Of a stretch of 64,000 nucleotides of DNA, positions 1-8,978 are shown one piece after another. Location: the NCBI RefSeq assembly GCF_036173125.1, contig NZ_CP108054.1, positions 5,456,001-5,520,000 of the forward strand, given 5' to 3'. The notes below the pieces were generated by a model. It ran no database searches, was not told the DNA's origin, and saw only the letters and a list, made by a program, of their open reading frames with translations. The stretch comes from Streptomyces sp. NBC_00286. Its GTDB lineage: Bacteria > Actinomycetota > Actinomycetes > Streptomycetales > Streptomycetaceae. The position numbers and the translations under genes were made by a program. The number at the start of each line of letters is the position of its first letter. Positions within the stretch are counted from its first letter, which is position 1.

Positions 1-1
1 A

Positions 2-1297
2 GCCGACCTCTCCGGAGGCCCCGCTTCGGGAACTCTCGCCCTCCTTGCCGCCGGCCTCCCCGGAATGCCGGGCACCGTCCTGGGGCACGGCACGGGCGCC
101 GGTGAGCGTCTCCTTGCCGTCACCTTCAACGACCTCGCCGTGAAGGGCCGCGAGGCCGAACTGGAGCGCGCCGGAACCCTGGCCGCCAACCCCCGGCTGC
201 ACCACGTAGTGGTCGCCGGCGGCGAAGAGGTCCTCCCCTACGCCGAGTTGGAGGGCCCGCTGACGGACGAACCGGGCCCCTCCCTGGTGACCGCCGCCCG
301 CCACCGCGCACGGCTCGCCGCGGGCAGCGCGGACCACTTCACGGGGTACGGCGCCCGGCAGGTCCTGGACGCACACCCGGCACGCCTCGCCGACCTCCTG
401 ATGGACCGCAAACGACGTCACCTGGTGCGCCCCGTCGCCGCGTTGGCGAAGGCGGACGGCTCGGTCCTGGTCCCCGCGCGCGTGTACGGCGCGGCGCGCA
501 AGCTCGCCCGTACGCCCTATCTCGTCGGCATACAGGGCCTCGCCGACCGGCTGCTGCACCGGAACTTCGACGAGCCCGGAGGTGCCGTAGGGGCGTCCCT
601 CGCCGCGCTCACCTGGGGCAGACCCGGCCCCGCCGCGCGCTGGCTCACCGGCGAGGCGCTCGCTGAAGTATCGGTTCGCCTGACGGGCGCGACGTCCCGG
701 GCGAGCGTCGGCCCCGGCCAACGCCCCGGCGACTTCCGCGCCCGCGCCGCCCTGGCCCGGCACGCCGCCGACCTCCGCATCCTCGAACAGGCCGCCGAGG
801 TCCGCTTCCAGCGCCTGCACGCCCCCTTCCTCGACAACCAGGTCGTACGCGCCTGCCGCGCCCTCCCGGAGGCCCTCCGAGTCCAGCCCGGCGCCCGCGC
901 CGCCATACTCCGTACGGTCCTGGAAGGCGCCGGAGTAGCCGACCTCCCCCCGGGCTGGGGCGCCCCCTCCCACGCCACCTCAGCAGCCGCAGCCCGCACG
1001 GGCCTGCGAGCCGCCGCCGACACCCTCGTCGACCTCTTCGACACCCCGCTCCTGGCCCAGGCAGGCCTGATAGAGGCCAGGGTCGTCCGCAAGGCCCTCC
1101 GAGCGGCGGCGGAGGGCGAGCCGTTGCCCCTGGAGGGCCTGGCGGACCTCGTCTCCCTGGAGGTGTGGCTGGGCCGCCTGCTGGACCGCAGGGGCACATG
1201 CTGGACGGGCACACCTGCGCGGGCGCGGGCGGTGCCTGGGGGGATTGCTCCGGAGCGGGGGGCGTTGGGGGCGGGAGCGACGGCTCGACGGGGGTAG
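2..1297 (+). CDS. asparagine synthase-related protein, 5'-truncated by the window edge
   Basis: The reading frame is open from base 2, so the N-terminus, probably including any glutaminase-type domain, lies outside the window. The first visible residues read DLSGGPASGTLALLAA, which aligns with the ATP-pyrophosphatase loop SGGxDS of class B asparagine synthetases and related amide-forming ligases such as lasso-peptide cyclases. The Asp of that loop appears as Ala here. Later parts (RLHAPFLDNQVVRACRALP) match the C-terminal helices of the asparagine synthase domain. The last ~45 residues are low-complexity Gly/Ala/Arg. A very strong hairpin follows. Family membership is fairly sure; activity as an asparagine synthetase is doubtful because of the altered loop. 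Confidence 0.75.
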   Translation, partial: ADLSGGPASGTLALLAAGLPGMPGTVLGHGTGAGERLLAVTFNDLAVKGREAELERAGTLAANPRLHHVVVAGGEEVLPYAELEGPLTDEPGPSLVTAARHRARLAAGSADHFTGYGARQVLDAHPARLADLLMDRKRRHLVRPVAALAKADGSVLVPARVYGAARKLARTPYLVGIQGLADRLLHRNFDEPGGAVGASLAALTWGRPGPAARWLTGEALAEVSVRLTGATSRASVGPGQRPGDFRARAALARHAADLRILEQAAEVRFQRLHAPFLDNQVVRACRALPEALRVQPGARAAILRTVLEGAGVADLPPGWGAPSHATSAAAARTGLRAAADTLVDLFDTPLLAQAGLIEARVVRKALRAAAEGEPLPLEGLADLVSLEVWLGRLLDRRGTCWTGTPARARAVPGGIAPERGALGAGATARRG

Positions 1298-1356
1298 GTT
1301 TCTCGCCCCCGCCGCCCTTACCCGTCCCATCCCTGGGGCTCCGCCCCCGACCCCGG

Positions 1357-1405
1357 TCCTCAAACGCCGGACGGGCTGATTTTCAGCCCGTCCGGCGTTT
1401 GAGGA
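1357..1405. terminator. 23-bp perfect hairpin between convergent genes
   Basis: Arms 1357-1379 and 1383-1405 are exact reverse complements around a three-base TTT loop. The site lies between the convergent asparagine-synthase-like gene and the TetR gene, so it can act as a bidirectional terminator. The core around ACGCCGGACGGGCTGA is, from memory, a recurrent streptomycete intergenic hairpin. The following bases to 1535 are GC-rich with no gene visible. Confidence 0.8.
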
Positions 1406-1535
1406 CGAGGCCGTTCAGGCCGATGCGGGGTCTGGGGCGCAGCCCCAGCGGGGGTCCAGGGGGCGGAGCCCCTTGGCTACGGGAAGGGGCGGGCTTGGGG
1501 AAAAGAAACCCCACACCCGCCCCAGCCCCATCGCC

Positions 1536-2336
1536 CTACGCGGGACGCGACCGCAGCCCCTCCAGCAGTATGTCCAGCAACCGCGCCGAAGCCGCAGCCT
1601 GCTGCGCCGCATCCGGCAGCGAAGGCGCCGCCGTGGCGATGACCAGCAGAACGTCCGACACGGTCACGTCCGCCCGCAGCTCACCCGCCGCCCGAGCCCG
1701 CTCCACAAGCCGCCCCACAACCTCGAGCAGCTGCGCAGCCCCGGCGTCGTCGACCTCCGCGACCTCCCCGTCGGAGGCCGACCGCTGCTCCACGAGCCGC
1801 AGCTCACCCGAGCCCGAGCCCGAGGCCAAACCCGAGCCCGAACCGGAGACAGACCCCGAACCGGAGACGGACCCCGACCCGTTGCCGGATCCCGCCCCGG
1901 ACGCAGACACCGGCTGAACCCGCTGCTGCGGCACCAGCGCCTCGTCGAGAACGGCACCGTCCTCCACGACGCCAACCCGCAACACCTGCGGAGGCAACAA
2001 CCGCCCCGCCCCCGACGCCACAGACGTCCGCAGGAAGCGCGAGAGCGCCGACCACGGCTCGTCCTCCTGGCCGAGCGCCGAACGGGCCTGGTCGGTCAGC
2101 CGGGAGGTCTCCTCCTCGGCGATCCGCCGGACCAGGACGTCCTTGCTCGGGAAGCGCCGGTACACCGTGCCGACGCCGACCCGTGCGCGCCGCGCCACGT
2201 CCTCCATCGGCGCGCCGTACCCCAGCTCGCCGAAGACTTCGCGCGCCGCACGCAGTACGTGCTCCAGATTGCGCTGTGCGTCCACGCGCAGCGGTGTCGA
2301 CCGCGATGCGTCCCCCGCACCACGTCCGTTCCCCAT
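1536..2336 (-). CDS. TetR-family transcriptional regulator with Gly/Ser-rich insert
   Basis: This is a 266-residue TetR-type repressor. The N-terminal helix-turn-helix spans about residues 24-72 and contains the typical pattern AAREVFGELGYGAPMEDVARRA followed by VGTVYRRFPSK (shown in two parts). The effector-binding half is interrupted at residues 144-177 by a low-complexity run of Gly and Ser (DNA 1806-1907), which is unusual for the family. I chose the ATG at 2336 (MGNGRG); the frame stays open to 2405. It is divergent from the NADH dehydrogenase gene, so it may control that gene and itself. The inducing ligand cannot be read from the sequence. Confidence 0.85.
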   Translation of the reverse strand: MGNGRGAGDASRSTPLRVDAQRNLEHVLRAAREVFGELGYGAPMEDVARRARVGVGTVYRRFPSKDVLVRRIAEEETSRLTDQARSALGQEDEPWSALSRFLRTSVASGAGRLLPPQVLRVGVVEDGAVLDEALVPQQRVQPVSASGAGSGNGSGSVSGSGSVSGSGSGLASGSGSGELRLVEQRSASDGEVAEVDDAGAAQLLEVVGRLVERARAAGELRADVTVSDVLLVIATAAPSLPDAAQQAAASARLLDILLEGLRSRPA

Positions 2337-2767
2337 CGCCGCACCGACCGCGCCGCCGGAAGCGATGGCAGACGCAGTTGACCAATGAGTTTCTTGAACA
2401 TGCATATGTGTTCCCCCGGTAATGACGTCTCCCCCCGGAGACTCTCCCCGCCATTGACAAGCCGGAGCGGAGCGGAACAGGCATCGGTCCCACGACCCGG
2501 ATACCCGTCGTACCAGTCGTGCGGGCCGGCCGAGTGCTTCCCCCTACACCCCGATGAGAGACGAACAATAGTTGAGCAAGGGTCAATTCAGAAGGGGCAG
2601 GTTCCGCACAGTGCGCCCCTCGATCGGAGTACGGGCCGCTTACGTCCCGATTAAGACACGTACAAGCACCCCATACTCCCCATCTGACCTGCACATCTTC
2701 CGCGCACTCCGGCAAATCGGCCAACTCTGCGCGTCTCAGGCGGTCGGTCACACAAATTGCCGGGGCT
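2337..2767. promoter_or_regulatory. divergent regulatory region between the TetR gene and the NADH dehydrogenase gene
   Basis: This 430-base stretch has no convincing gene. It is less GC-rich than its flanks. A short inverted repeat GAACA-8 nt-TGTTC lies at 2396-2413 and is a possible TetR site. A TTGACC hexamer lies at 2378-2383. I did not find a clear Rex-type operator, although NADH dehydrogenase genes of streptomycetes are known Rex targets. Confidence 0.4.
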
Positions 2768-4204
2768 GTGGACAAAATCAAGAGCGCGTTGCGTCATGGG
2801 TGGGTGAAGACTGCGATCAACCGGGGGGCAACCCCCGGACCCCGGAACGGTACGCGCATTCTCATCGTCGGCGGTGGTTACGTCGGGATGTACACGGCTC
2901 TGCGTCTCCAGCGGAAGCTGAAACAGGAGCTCAAACGTGGCGACGTAGAAATTGTCGTGGTCACGCCAGACCCATATATGACCTATCAGCCGTTCCTGCC
3001 CGAAGCCGCCGCCGGAAACATCTCGCCCCGCCACGTCGTCGTGCCGCTGCGCCGCGTCCTCGACCAGTGCAAGATCGTCATCGGCGAGGCGCAGTCCATC
3101 GACCACGCCAAGCGCACCGCGACCCTCACCACCCTGGCCACCCAGGAGGAGGGCGCGGAGCCGGAGCAGATCTCCTACGACCAGCTCGTCCTCGCGCCCG
3201 GCTCCATCTCGCGCGTCCTCCCGGTCCCCGGCCTCGCCGACCACGGCATCGGCTTCAAGACCGTCGAAGAGGCCATCGGCCTGCGCAACCACGTCATCGA
3301 GCAGATGGACATCGCCTCCTCCACCCGCGACCCCGCGATCCGCGACGCGGCCCTGACCTTCGTCTTCGTAGGGGGCGGTTTCGCCGGAGTGGAGGCCCTC
3401 GGTGAACTCGAGGACATGGCCCGCTACACCGCGCGCTACTACCACAACGTCCAGCCCGAGGACATGAAGTGGATCCTCGTAGAGGCCTCGAACCGCATCC
3501 TGCCCGAGGTCGGCGAGGAGATGGGCAAGTACACCGTCACCGAGCTGCGCCGCCGCAATATCGACGTACGCCTGGAGACGCGCCTCGAGTCCTGCGTTGA
3601 CCGGGTCGCCGTACTGAGTGACGGCGCGCGCTTCCCGACCCGTACGGTCGTCTGGACCGCCGGCGTCAAACCGCACCCCATCCTGGCCGCCACCGACCTC
3701 CCGCTGAACGAACGCGGACGCCTCAAGTGCACCGCCGAGCTGACCGTCGAGGGCGTCACGCACGCGTGGGCCGCCGGAGACGCCGCCGCCGTCCCCGACG
3801 TCACCGCCAAGGAGCCCGGCACGGAGACCGCCCCCAACGCCCAGCACGCGGTGCGCCAGGCCAGGACCCTCGGCGACAACATCGTCCACTCCCTGCGCGG
3901 AGAGCCCCTGGAGACGTACTCCCATGCGTACGCCGGCTCGGTGGCCTCTCTGGGACTGCACAAAGGCGTCGCGCACGTCTACGGGCGCAAGTTGAAGGGC
4001 TACTCCGCCTGGTTCATGCATCGCACGTACCACCTGAGCAGGGTGCCGACCTTCAACCGCAAGGCCCGGGTGATGGCCGAGTGGACGCTGGCGGGGCTCT
4101 TCAAGAGGGAGATCGTCTCCCTCGGTTCGCTCGAACATCCCCGTGCGGAGTTCGAACTCGCGGCCGGTGGAAAGCCTCCAGAGGACCCGAAGGGGTCGTC
4201 CTGA
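2768..4204 (+). CDS. ndh: type II NADH dehydrogenase (non-proton-pumping)
   Basis: The 478-residue protein carries two Rossmann dinucleotide folds. The FAD-binding one has GGGYVG near residue 34 and the NADH-binding one has GGGFAGVEALGEL near residue 200. Between and after them are the family segments YQPFLPEAAAG and the later AAGDAAAVPD, which contacts FAD. The C-terminal part, with amphipathic stretches rich in Lys, Arg and aromatic residues, fits peripheral attachment to the inner face of the membrane. Proteins of this class oxidise NADH and reduce menaquinone without pumping protons. The start is GTG at 2768 (MDKIKSALRH), about 20 residues longer than strictly needed, so a later start is possible. 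The TetR gene is divergent. Confidence 0.9.
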   Translation: MDKIKSALRHGWVKTAINRGATPGPRNGTRILIVGGGYVGMYTALRLQRKLKQELKRGDVEIVVVTPDPYMTYQPFLPEAAAGNISPRHVVVPLRRVLDQCKIVIGEAQSIDHAKRTATLTTLATQEEGAEPEQISYDQLVLAPGSISRVLPVPGLADHGIGFKTVEEAIGLRNHVIEQMDIASSTRDPAIRDAALTFVFVGGGFAGVEALGELEDMARYTARYYHNVQPEDMKWILVEASNRILPEVGEEMGKYTVTELRRRNIDVRLETRLESCVDRVAVLSDGARFPTRTVVWTAGVKPHPILAATDLPLNERGRLKCTAELTVEGVTHAWAAGDAAAVPDVTAKEPGTETAPNAQHAVRQARTLGDNIVHSLRGEPLETYSHAYAGSVASLGLHKGVAHVYGRKLKGYSAWFMHRTYHLSRVPTFNRKARVMAEWTLAGLFKREIVSLGSLEHPRAEFELAAGGKPPEDPKGSS

Positions 4205-4328
4205 CCGGACTCAGGAACTCCACCTCAGGGACCGGCGTCTGACGGATGTCGGTCCGGTCGGACACACTGGTCCACGACCATGGGCGGGCCGACCGCTCGC
4301 CCTTCAATCCCACGAGGCCTGTCCCACA

Positions 4329-6020
4329 GTGAACTTCACGCGCTTGAGCGCCCTGCTCCCCGGAACGCAGCGCCGCGCCGAGGCGCGGACCGGCAGCTCG
4401 TCGAACGCGCTCCCCCCGGAGGGCGGCTCCGTGCCCGCGGCCCGCGCCGAGCGGCAACACGGCAAGGAAGCCGCCGAAGACGCCGACACCGACGACCCCA
4501 AAACCCAACCGGTCCCCGCCGTCGACGAACTGCCGGTCCGCGAGGTCCTCGACCGCATCCCGGCCCTCGTCGCCCTCGTACACGGCCGGGAGCACCGCCT
4601 CGCGTACGTCAACGACGCCTACGTAGCGGCCTTCGGCGCACGTCCGGTCGGCGAGCCAGCGCGCGAGGCGCTGCCCGAGCTGGAGGAGATCGGCCTCCTG
4701 TCCCTCCTCGACCAGGTCCTGCGCAGCTCCAAGCCCCGTACGGTCCTGTCCCGCAAGGTCCCCAGCGGCCGCTCGTACACCTTCACGTGCACCCCCGTGC
4801 CCATCGACGGATCCACCCCTGAAGGAGGCGGCGTACTGATCTTCGCCGCCGACGTCACCGACCAGGCCGTGGCCGCCGACCGCCTCCGCCTCAGCGAACG
4901 CGAACTCCGCGAGACCGCGGTCACCCTCCAACGTTCCCTGCTGCCCCAGGACCTGGAGGAACCCGACGACCTGCGCGTCGCCGCCGTCTACCACCCCGGC
5001 GGCACGGAGGCCGCGGTCGGCGGCGACTGGTACGACGTCATCACCCTCGGCGGCGGCCGTACGGCACTGGTCATCGGCGACGTCATGGGCCGCGGCGTCC
5101 GCGCGGCAGCCGTCATGGGCCAACTCCGCACCGCCGTCCGCGCGTACGCCCGCCTCGACCTGCCCCCGCACGAGGTCCTCCAGCTCCTCGACGGCCTCGC
5201 CACGGAGATCGACGCCAACCAGATCGCCACCTGCGCGTACGCCGTCCACGACCCCAACGAGGGCCGCCTCGTGTACGCCTCCGCCGGCCACCTCCCGATC
5301 CTCGTACGCGACGACAGCGGCACCGTCCTGCGCGCCGAGGAACCCATCGGCCCGCCCCTCGGCACGGGCGGCTGGATGCACTCCTCCGGCTCCATCCCGC
5401 TCGGCCCCGGCTCCACCGCCGTGCTCTACACGGACGGCCTCGTCGAGCGCCGCGACAAGGACCTCGACGAGGGCATCGCCGCCCTGGAGGAGGCCCTCGC
5501 GGGCGCCACCGGCACACCCCAGGTGATCTGCGACCGCCTCGTCCGCTCGGCGGGCATGACGGCCGACCACGACGACGACGTGGCGGTCCTGGTGCTCCAG
5601 CACCCTTCCCGTACGGGTTCCGACGGCGAACTCTTCCGAAACGCCGCCCTGGAGCTGCTCGGCGGCGTGGAAGCGGCCCCACGCGCGCGTGCCTTCGCCT
5701 CCGGCGTCCTGACGAGCTGGCGCTTCCCCACGGACCTGCACGACCTCGGCGTCCTCGCCGCCAGCGAACTCGTCGCCAACTCCCTCCAGCACGGCACCCC
5801 GCCCATGCGCCTGCGCCTGCGCCGCACGGACCGCCGCCTGATCGTCGAGGTGACCGACGGCGACGACCACCTCCCACGCCGCCGCCGCGCCGAACCCGCC
5901 GACGAGGCCGGCCGCGGCATCGCGATCATCGCCACCATCGCCTCCAACTGGGGCTCACGCCGCACACCCGGCGGCGGCAAGTCGGTGTGGTGCGAGTTCG
6001 CACTTCCGCGTGCCACTTAG
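4329..6020 (+). CDS. PAS-PP2C(SpoIIE)-HATPase multidomain serine phosphatase
   Basis: The 563-residue protein joins three regulatory modules. A PAS domain spans about residues 70-178. A SpoIIE-type PP2C phosphatase spans about 195-425, with metal-binding motifs GGDWYD (231), GDVMGRG (250), YTDGLVE (367) and DHDDDVAVLV (413). An RsbW-like HATPase spans about 440-560, with N-box ELVANSLQHG (480), VTDGDD (508) and GRGIAII (528). Such proteins both phosphorylate and dephosphorylate STAS-type anti-anti-sigma factors in partner-switching control of sigma factors; no STAS or sigma gene is adjacent, so the target is unknown. I chose the GTG at 4329 because the frame upstream overlaps the end of ndh and lacks domain content. 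The protein has no membrane segment. Confidence 0.85.
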   Translation: MNFTRLSALLPGTQRRAEARTGSSSNALPPEGGSVPAARAERQHGKEAAEDADTDDPKTQPVPAVDELPVREVLDRIPALVALVHGREHRLAYVNDAYVAAFGARPVGEPAREALPELEEIGLLSLLDQVLRSSKPRTVLSRKVPSGRSYTFTCTPVPIDGSTPEGGGVLIFAADVTDQAVAADRLRLSERELRETAVTLQRSLLPQDLEEPDDLRVAAVYHPGGTEAAVGGDWYDVITLGGGRTALVIGDVMGRGVRAAAVMGQLRTAVRAYARLDLPPHEVLQLLDGLATEIDANQIATCAYAVHDPNEGRLVYASAGHLPILVRDDSGTVLRAEEPIGPPLGTGGWMHSSGSIPLGPGSTAVLYTDGLVERRDKDLDEGIAALEEALAGATGTPQVICDRLVRSAGMTADHDDDVAVLVLQHPSRTGSDGELFRNAALELLGGVEAAPRARAFASGVLTSWRFPTDLHDLGVLAASELVANSLQHGTPPMRLRLRRTDRRLIVEVTDGDDHLPRRRRAEPADEAGRGIAIIATIASNWGSRRTPGGGKSVWCEFALPRAT

Positions 6021-6076
6021 ATCCATGGCCGCGCGGCATCTGGCCGATCGCCGCACACGGTGCTAGTAGCTCCTCC

Positions 6077-6901
6077 ATGGCAGAGGAAACGGAATCGGGC
6101 TTCCAGCTCTCAGGCAGTGCTCCCGAGCGTTACGAGCGGTACGTCGCGCCGATCATGGCGCCCTTCGTCGAGGCGGTCGTGGACGCCGTCGACCTGTTCC
6201 CCGGAGCCACCGTGCTCGACCTCGCGTGCGGCACCGGCTTCGCGGCACGGGTGGCCGCCGCCCGGGTCGGTCCCGCGGGCCGGGTCTTCGGCGCCGACCC
6301 GAACGACGCCATGCTCAAGGTGGCCGAAGCACACCACCCCCGCATGTACCCGGACATCGAATTCACCGTGGCCCCCGCCGACCAACTCCCGTACGCCGAC
6401 GACACCTTCGACGCGGTCGTCTGCCAACAAGGCGCCCAGTTCTTGTTCTTCCCCGACCCGAACGCGGCCCTCACGGAAACGGCCCGCGTAACCCGCCCCG
6501 GCGGCCACTTCGCCGCCACCACATGGGCCTCCATCGACAAGTCCCCCTACTTCGCCGCCCAGCACCGGGCCATCACAGAACACGGCGGCCCAGAAGCGGC
6601 CGCAGGCTTCGCCGCCGCCTTCTCCTCCGCGGAACGCGTCACGGCCGCCCTGCGCCAGGCGGGCTTCCAGGACATCGTCGACCGCGAGGTCACCTTCGGT
6701 ATCGCCCTGCCCCCGCTACCGGACTACGCCGCCAACCACCTCTCCGCGCTCCCCTGGGGCCAGACGATCGCCGAAACCGGCGGCCAGGAAGCCCTCACCA
6801 ACGCCGGCCGCATGGTCCACACCCTCCTCAAAGACCACACGGCCCCCGACGGCACAACGACGCTCTCCTTCACCTCGACCCTGATCACAGCCACCCGCTG
6901 A
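6077..6901 (+). CDS. class I SAM-dependent methyltransferase
   Basis: The 274-residue protein has the SAM-binding motif VLDLACGTG at about residues 46-54, an acidic residue (GADPND) closing the second strand, and the later motif ARVTRPGGHF near 140, all typical of the UbiE/COQ5-like group. The start is ATG at 6077 (MAEETESGF). Its 3' end is ~50 bases from the convergent end of the MFS gene. The substrate cannot be assigned; quinone, small-molecule and secondary-metabolite methylation are all possible. Confidence 0.8.
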   Translation: MAEETESGFQLSGSAPERYERYVAPIMAPFVEAVVDAVDLFPGATVLDLACGTGFAARVAAARVGPAGRVFGADPNDAMLKVAEAHHPRMYPDIEFTVAPADQLPYADDTFDAVVCQQGAQFLFFPDPNAALTETARVTRPGGHFAATTWASIDKSPYFAAQHRAITEHGGPEAAAGFAAAFSSAERVTAALRQAGFQDIVDREVTFGIALPPLPDYAANHLSALPWGQTIAETGGQEALTNAGRMVHTLLKDHTAPDGTTTLSFTSTLITATR

Positions 6902-6953
6902 CACATGCCAGAGGCGGCCGCCACCCCAAGGTGACGGCTGCCTCCGCATGCCT

Positions 6954-8213
6954 TCAGACCTTCGCCGCTACGGCCTCCGATGGCTCCGCACCCCGAGCGA
7001 CCACCCGACTCCTCGCCAACGACGGCTGATTCTGTACGGGCGTCAGCTGCCGCCCCAGCCGCACGGCCAGGAACGTGATGCCCAGCGAGAACAGCAGGAA
7101 CGTCACGACGTACGGCCCGTGCAGCGCCGCCCCCATAGGCCCGCCCACAGCGGGACCGACCGCCAGCGCAAGCTGCTTCACCAGGGCGAACGCCGAGTTG
7201 TACTGCCCCGCCATCCCCGCCGGCGCCAGATCGGCCACCAACGGCGCCACAGTCGGCGACAGCATCGCTTCCCCAAGCCCGAAGAGCGCGTACGTCGAGA
7301 CGAACGCGGCCGTGGCCATCGCCTGACTCCCGTGCCCGAGCCCCGCATACCCGGCCACACCCCATGCGACGGCCCAGATCAGCCCCACAGCCGCGATCAC
7401 CCGCGACCGCCGACGCCGCTCCACGAACCTCAACACCACGAACTGCGCGACCACGATCACCGCCGTGTTCGCGGCAAGAGCCGTACCCAGCGCGGAAGTC
7501 GAGATCCCCGCAGCCTCAACCCCGTACGCACTCAGCCCCGACTCGAACTGCCCATAACAGGCGAAGAACAGCACAAACCCCAGCACACACAACTGCACCA
7601 TGGCCCGATTACCAAGAAGCTCTCTCCAGCTCCCCTTGGCCCGCGGCGCGTCGTTCCCGATCCGAGGTGCAAGCGGCATCCGTACGGTCCCCATGACCAC
7701 GACCAGCAGCAGAAACATCGCCGCCTCGATCGAGAACAGCAACGTGAAGGAGCCCGGCCGCGTGGCATCGACAAGATGCCCACCGATGAGCCCACCGACC
7801 CCAAGCCCGAGATTCTGCAGAAAGAACTGCATGGCGAAGGCCCGCGACCGCGTCCCGGCCGTCGAAAAGTCCACGATCATCGTCGCCAGCGCCGGCTGCA
7901 TCACGGCCTGCCCCGCCCCGAGCACCCCCGCCGCCACCAACACAGCCGCCGCACTGCTCGCAAGCCCCAGACCCAGCGCACCCAACGCAGCGGTGACCAG
8001 GGCAGCCAGCAACACCGGCAGCGCACCGCGCCGCACAATGGCCCGCCCGGCAAACGGCAGCACAACCAGCGCGGCCACCGCGAACACGGCAAGCACAAGC
8101 CCCGCCGTCACAGCACCGAGCTCCCGCACCTGCGCCACATAGACGTACAGATACGGAACGGTGAAGCCGAGCCCGAACGCGCCGAGTGCGTTGCCCACAT
8201 GGATCCGACGCAT
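6954..8213 (-). CDS. major facilitator superfamily exporter
   Basis: The 419-residue protein is almost wholly hydrophobic, with about 12 predicted transmembrane helices. Arg-rich short loops such as GRAIVRRGALPV follow helix 2, as in the drug-efflux branch of the MFS. A central cytoplasmic loop (RIGNDAPRAKGSWRE) separates the two six-helix halves. The start is ATG at 8213 (MRRIHVGNALGAFGLG). It is divergent from a MarR gene across a 146-base region with two inverted repeats. This arrangement commonly means a MarR-repressed efflux pump induced by a small toxic compound. The substrate is unknown. Confidence 0.85.
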   Translation of the reverse strand: MRRIHVGNALGAFGLGFTVPYLYVYVAQVRELGAVTAGLVLAVFAVAALVVLPFAGRAIVRRGALPVLLAALVTAALGALGLGLASSAAAVLVAAGVLGAGQAVMQPALATMIVDFSTAGTRSRAFAMQFFLQNLGLGVGGLIGGHLVDATRPGSFTLLFSIEAAMFLLLVVVMGTVRMPLAPRIGNDAPRAKGSWRELLGNRAMVQLCVLGFVLFFACYGQFESGLSAYGVEAAGISTSALGTALAANTAVIVVAQFVVLRFVERRRRSRVIAAVGLIWAVAWGVAGYAGLGHGSQAMATAAFVSTYALFGLGEAMLSPTVAPLVADLAPAGMAGQYNSAFALVKQLALAVGPAVGGPMGAALHGPYVVTFLLFSLGITFLAVRLGRQLTPVQNQPSLARSRVVARGAEPSEAVAAKV

Positions 8214-8273
8214 CGCCGCGCCCCTCGCCCTGGTCACTGTCACCTGCTTCAGTAGAGTCGGAGAACTTAAAAG

Positions 8274-8298
8274 TGAAGACTTCAAATCTAAACTTAGA
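8274..8298. promoter_or_regulatory. two candidate MarR operators
   Basis: Two perfect inverted repeats lie three bases apart in the MFS/MarR intergenic region: TGAAG-A-CTTCA (8274-8284) and TCTAA-AC-TTAGA (8287-8298). The stretch is locally AT-rich in a GC-rich genome. Position and symmetry suggest binding sites through which the adjacent MarR protein would control both divergent genes; this is inference. Confidence 0.55.
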
Positions 8299-8359
8299 CT
8301 CTGAACTCTACACACTGAAGGACTTAGACCCCAAGCGAGCACATGCCATACTTCGGCTC

Positions 8360-8908
8360 ATGGGCGACACCCCCGGCGCTGGCGAGCCGACACTCGAAGA
8401 GCAGATCGCCGCGTACCAGCGCGAGTTCCAGGACCTCGACCCCCAGGTAGAGAAGATCGTCTCGGCCCTCGGCCGCCTCAACCGCCGTATGAACGTCGCC
8501 TACGGCCGCCAGACCGCCACCCTCGGCATCAGCAACGCCGAGTGGGAGGTCCTCAAGGCCCTCGTCCTCTCCGGCGCCCCCTACCGCATGGGCCCGAGCG
8601 ACCTCGCCAAGCGCCTCGGCCTGACTCCGGCCGCGATGACCCACCGGATCGACCGCATGGTGGCCGAGGGCCTGGTCACCCGAGAGCGCGACGAGTCCAA
8701 CCGCGTACGCGTCATCGTCGAGCTCACCACCGAGGGCCGCGAGAAGTGGCTGGCAGCCATGCGCCTCGCCAGCGTCTTCGAGGAGGACCTGCTCCAGGAC
8801 CTCACCCAGGAGGAACGCGGAGTCCTGGGCGACGTCCTGACCCGCCTCCTCCGCCGCGTGGAGCACGCCCAGCCGGACGCCGGCGGCCGGCTCACCGACC
8901 TGGACTGA
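8360..8908 (+). CDS. MarR-family transcriptional regulator
   Basis: The 182-residue protein has the MarR winged helix-turn-helix at about residues 55-125. The recognition region is SDLAKRLGLTPAAMTHRIDR and the wing is RERDESNRVRVIVELT. Helical ends for dimerisation flank it. The N-terminus (EQIAAYQREFQDLDPQVEKIV) is longer than in E. coli MarR. The start is ATG at 8360. It is divergent from an MFS exporter gene with candidate operators between, so autorepression and repression of the pump are likely. The effector is unknown. Confidence 0.88.
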   Translation: MGDTPGAGEPTLEEQIAAYQREFQDLDPQVEKIVSALGRLNRRMNVAYGRQTATLGISNAEWEVLKALVLSGAPYRMGPSDLAKRLGLTPAAMTHRIDRMVAEGLVTRERDESNRVRVIVELTTEGREKWLAAMRLASVFEEDLLQDLTQEERGVLGDVLTRLLRRVEHAQPDAGGRLTDLD

Positions 8909-8949
8909 CGGCACCCCCGAGGTTTGCCGAGCCGTCGCCAAGGGGAAGG

Positions 8950-8978
8950 TTGACAACCCCCTCGTGGATCCGTAAGGT
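8950..8978 (+). promoter_or_regulatory. rRNA operon promoter, with further candidates downstream
   Basis: TTGACA at 8950-8955 and TAAGGT at 8973-8978 are separated by 17 bases, a near-ideal sigma-HrdB-type promoter. Streptomycete rrn operons usually have several tandem promoters. Further -10-like hexamers TAAAGT occur at 9147-9152 and 9305-9310, and TACAGT at 9226-9231, each with weak -35 matches. The region 8909-9556 holds no protein gene and serves as promoter and leader. Confidence 0.6.
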
